Of a stretch of 64,000 nt of DNA, positions 62,134-64,000 are shown piece by piece. Origin of the DNA: an uncultured Bacteroidales bacterium. Lineage in GTDB: Bacteria > Bacteroidota > Bacteroidia > Bacteroidales > UBA932. Numbering within the stretch: the first letter of the stretch is position 1; every line of letters starts with the position of its first letter. The stretch spans positions 1-64,000 of the forward strand of contig CALVDE010000003.1 in NCBI GenBank assembly GCA_944326265.1. The letters run 5' to 3'. The position numbers were made by a program, and so were the translations under genes. The notes under the pieces are model-generated. The model did no database searches. It was not told the DNA's origin and worked only from the letters and a program-made list of their open reading frames with translations.

Positions 62134-62574
62134 ATGAAAGAATATAAACTCAAAATCAACGGCAATGACTACAATGTGGTCATCAACGATGTACAGGAGT
62201 CTGTGGCCTCGGTAGAGGTCAACGGTTCCAACTACAAGGTAGAGTTTGAGAAACCTATCGTGAAGCCCACCGCCATCAAAGTAGTGAAAACCGCAACTGC
62301 CGCACCCGCAGTATCCGCAGCCGCACCCCAGCCCTCTGCCGCACCGGCACCTACAGCCGGCGGCACAACCGTATCCTCACCCCTTCCCGGCGTGATCCTG
62401 GATGTGTGCGTGAAGGAAGGCGATGCAGTGAAGAGCGGCCAGAAGATAATGGTTCTCGAGGCCATGAAGATGGAGAACGTCATCGAGGCCACGGCTGACG
62501 GCGTTATCAAGAGCATTAAAGTCAACAAAGGCGACTCTGTTATGGAAGGAACGCCCTTAGCTATTATAGGATAG
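62134..62574 (+). CDS. Biotin carboxyl carrier subunit
   Basis: 146 residues: N-terminal part (1-50), Ala/Pro-rich linker (about 51-78), and a biotinyl domain with EAMKMEN (109-115; Lys112 carries the biotin). It shuttles CO2 from MmdA to the membrane beta subunit. Start codons of neighbours follow closely (stop at 62574, next ATG at 62576). Confidence 0.95.
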   Translation: MKEYKLKINGNDYNVVINDVQESVASVEVNGSNYKVEFEKPIVKPTAIKVVKTATAAPAVSAAAPQPSAAPAPTAGGTTVSSPLPGVILDVCVKEGDAVKSGQKIMVLEAMKMENVIEATADGVIKSIKVNKGDSVMEGTPLAIIG

Positions 62575-62575
62575 T

Positions 62576-63712
62576 ATGATAGGCGAAAACTTAAGACAAT
62601 TCTGGCAGTATACCGGATTTGCGAATTTCGAGTGGACATATCTGCTGATGATCTGCATCGGCCTGATGTTCATCTACCTCGCAATCAAGAAGGAGTGGGA
62701 GCCCATGCTCCTGGTTCCTATCGGATTCGGTATCATCATCGGCAACATCCCCCTCTTCCCCGGCCTGTCGGTCGGCATCTATGAGGAAGGCTCTGTGCTG
62801 AACATACTCTACTACGGTGTGATCAAGGGCTTCTATCCACCCCTGATCTTCCTCGGAATAGGTGCGATGACCGATTTCTCCGCCCTGATCTCCAACCCTA
62901 AGCTGCTGCTTATCGGAGCCGCCGCCCAGCTGGGTATCTTCGGAGCCTACACCGTGGCCCTCGCCCTGGGATTCTCCCCTGCCGAGGCCGGTGCGATCGG
63001 TATCATCGGAGGTGCTGACGGTCCTACCGCCATCTTCCTCTCCTCGAGACTTGCTCCCGACCTTATGGGCGCAATCGCCGTGTCGGCATATTCCTACATG
63101 GCCCTCGTTCCTGTGATCCAGCCTCCTATCATGAAGCTGCTGACCACCAAGAAGGAGAGACTCATCAGGATGAAGCCGCCCCGTCCGGTATCCCCTACAG
63201 AGAAGAAGCTCTTCCCTATCATCGGCTTCCTCGTAACCGCGTTCATCGTGCCCTCGGGTATCCCTCTGCTGGGTATGCTCTTCTTCGGTAACCTCCTCAA
63301 GGAGAGCGGTGTTACCCGCCGTCTGGCCGAGACCGCACGCGGACCGCTGATCGATATCGTGACCATCCTCATCGGTCTGACCGTAGGATGCTCCACCCAA
63401 GCCGACAAGTTCCTGCAGATGAAATCCGTATACATCTTCATCCTCGGAGCGTTCTCCTTCATGGTAGCTACCTTCGGCGGTGTGATGTTCGTGAAGATCT
63501 TCAACCTCTTCCTCAAGCCGGGCAACAAGATCAACCCTCTCATCGGAAACGCCGGAGTATCCGCCGTGCCGGACTCCGCCCGTGTGTCCCAGCTGGTAGG
63601 TCTGCAGTACGACAAGACCAACCACCTGCTGATGCACGCCATGGGCCCGAACGTAGCCGGTGTGATCGGATCCGCAGTTGCAGCCGGTATCCTGTTGGGA
63701 TTCCTTGGCTAG
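62576..63712 (+). CDS. Na+-translocating decarboxylase beta subunit
   Basis: 378 residues with about nine membrane segments. The OadB/MmdB hallmark IIGGADGPTAIFLSSRLAPDL (about 141-161; Asp essential for Na+ transport) and the later GNLLKESGVT and GNAGVSAVPDSAR segments are present. It releases CO2 from carboxybiotin and pumps Na+ outward. A terminator follows. Confidence 0.96.
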   Translation: MIGENLRQFWQYTGFANFEWTYLLMICIGLMFIYLAIKKEWEPMLLVPIGFGIIIGNIPLFPGLSVGIYEEGSVLNILYYGVIKGFYPPLIFLGIGAMTDFSALISNPKLLLIGAAAQLGIFGAYTVALALGFSPAEAGAIGIIGGADGPTAIFLSSRLAPDLMGAIAVSAYSYMALVPVIQPPIMKLLTTKKERLIRMKPPRPVSPTEKKLFPIIGFLVTAFIVPSGIPLLGMLFFGNLLKESGVTRRLAETARGPLIDIVTILIGLTVGCSTQADKFLQMKSVYIFILGAFSFMVATFGGVMFVKIFNLFLKPGNKINPLIGNAGVSAVPDSARVSQLVGLQYDKTNHLLMHAMGPNVAGVIGSAVAAGILLGFLG

Positions 63713-63737
63713 GAAACACGAATATTCTCAATGTTAC

Positions 63738-63768
63738 AAAAGTGTCATCTCCGGATGGCACTTTTTTT
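63738..63768 (+). terminator. Terminator of the methylmalonyl-CoA decarboxylase operon
   Basis: Stem AAAGTGTCATC (63738-63748) / GATGGCACTTT (63754-63764) with one G-U pair and a short loop, followed by TTTTT. Confidence 0.87.
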
Positions 63769-63792
63769 GTTTCATTTAATTAAAGTTTTTAG

Positions 63793-63800
63793 TAACTTTG
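63793..63800 (+). promoter_or_regulatory. -7 box of the V/A-ATPase operon
   Basis: TAACTTTG fits TAnnTTTG; ATG 63823 lies 22 bases downstream. A TTTG at 63766-63769 (inside the upstream terminator's T-run) is 23 bases upstream, slightly long. Confidence 0.5.
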
Positions 63801-63822
63801 GAAATTATTAAACACACCGTAT

Positions 63823-64000
63823 ATGCAAAACAAGTTGCAAGAACTTACCGACAAGCTCTACAACGAAGGGCTGTCAAAGGGGAAGAAAGAGGCCGAGGAT
63901 CTCAAGGCCGCTGCCGTAAAGGAATCCGACAGAATCATAGCAGACGCACGTAAGGAAGCCGAGAGAATCATCGCTGATGCCCACAAGGAAGCCGAGGAAC
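63823..64000 (+). CDS. V/A-type ATPase subunit E, N-terminal part
   Basis: 59 residues before the window ends: MQNKLQELTDKLYNEGLSKGKKEAEDL and a long amphipathic coiled coil (DRIIADARKEAERIIADAHKEAE). This matches the peripheral-stalk subunit E that opens the V-type ATPase operon in Bacteroidales. Placed after a Na+-pumping decarboxylase, it may use the same Na+ gradient (inference). Confidence 0.8.
   Translation, partial: MQNKLQELTDKLYNEGLSKGKKEAEDLKAAAVKESDRIIADARKEAERIIADAHKEAEE

Noticed and set aside
62591-63637. A 348-residue minus-strand frame opposite the beta subunit
   Set aside because: Glu/Gly/His-rich low-complexity translation, typical of antisense of a membrane protein gene.

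Overview
The window reads as chromosome of a member of the Bacteroidota, most likely order Bacteroidales and possibly Alistipes/Rikenellaceae-like. The family assignment is inference; no rRNA is present. The evidence is recurrent TAnnTTTG -7 promoter boxes, a FimA/FimB-type lipoprotein fimbria locus, a GH92 mannosidase lipoprotein, a Na+-pumping methylmalonyl-CoA decarboxylase operon running into a V/A-type ATPase operon, a DUF4301 protein, and a tRNA gene without an encoded CCA.

Region by region. 1-10.9 kb is accessory. It has the N-terminus of a PLD-like protein at the edge, a 5'-truncated AlbA_2-type regulator, a hipBA toxin-antitoxin pair with a palindromic operator candidate, rhuM, and a run of poorly characterised genes: three hypotheticals, a Sel1-repeat protein, a secretion-signal-less agmatine deiminase-family enzyme with a partner hypothetical, a further hypothetical and a VWA protein. 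10.9-16.3 kb holds an esterase and the pstSCAB-phoU phosphate operon, whose pstS promoter carries an 11-bp periodic Pho-box-like array; its PstC has a PstS-like periplasmic insert. 16.6-22.9 kb is MutT, then an AT-rich four-gene restriction-modification operon (Mrr-like nuclease, C5 methyltransferase, DUF3883-like nuclease, second C5 methyltransferase), a scar of transposase and regulator remnants, and a GC-rich vsr gene.

22.9-30.0 kb contains a DKNYY-repeat protein, an MFS exporter, a small hypothetical and a fimA-fimB-tip-like operon. 30-41.4 kb is mostly housekeeping: rlmB, an ABC-F ATPase, tatC, tatA, a thioesterase and valS on the minus strand; then DUF3467, DUF2520, kdsC-like and maf on the plus strand; then a choloylglycine-hydrolase-family enzyme, a STAS-like protein and an ATPase gene that has lost its catalytic core. 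41.4-52.4 kb has a Tat-exported aldo/keto reductase with ferredoxin cysteines, GH92, tRNA-Lys(CUU), an SDR, membrane proteins, an M81 peptidase-like lipoprotein, a TlpA-like thioredoxin, folD and ffh.

52.4-64 kb has a deoxyhypusine-synthase homologue, a 111-bp palindromic element, DUF4301, pdxB, DUF721 and recF, then a plus-strand run of TPR protein, yebC-like regulator, methylmalonyl-CoA epimerase, mmdA, a lamin-tail/OadG fusion, the biotin carrier and the beta subunit. This makes a succinate-to-propionate Na+ pump, followed by the start of the V/A-ATPase operon. All functions come from motif recognition by eye; no database search was run.
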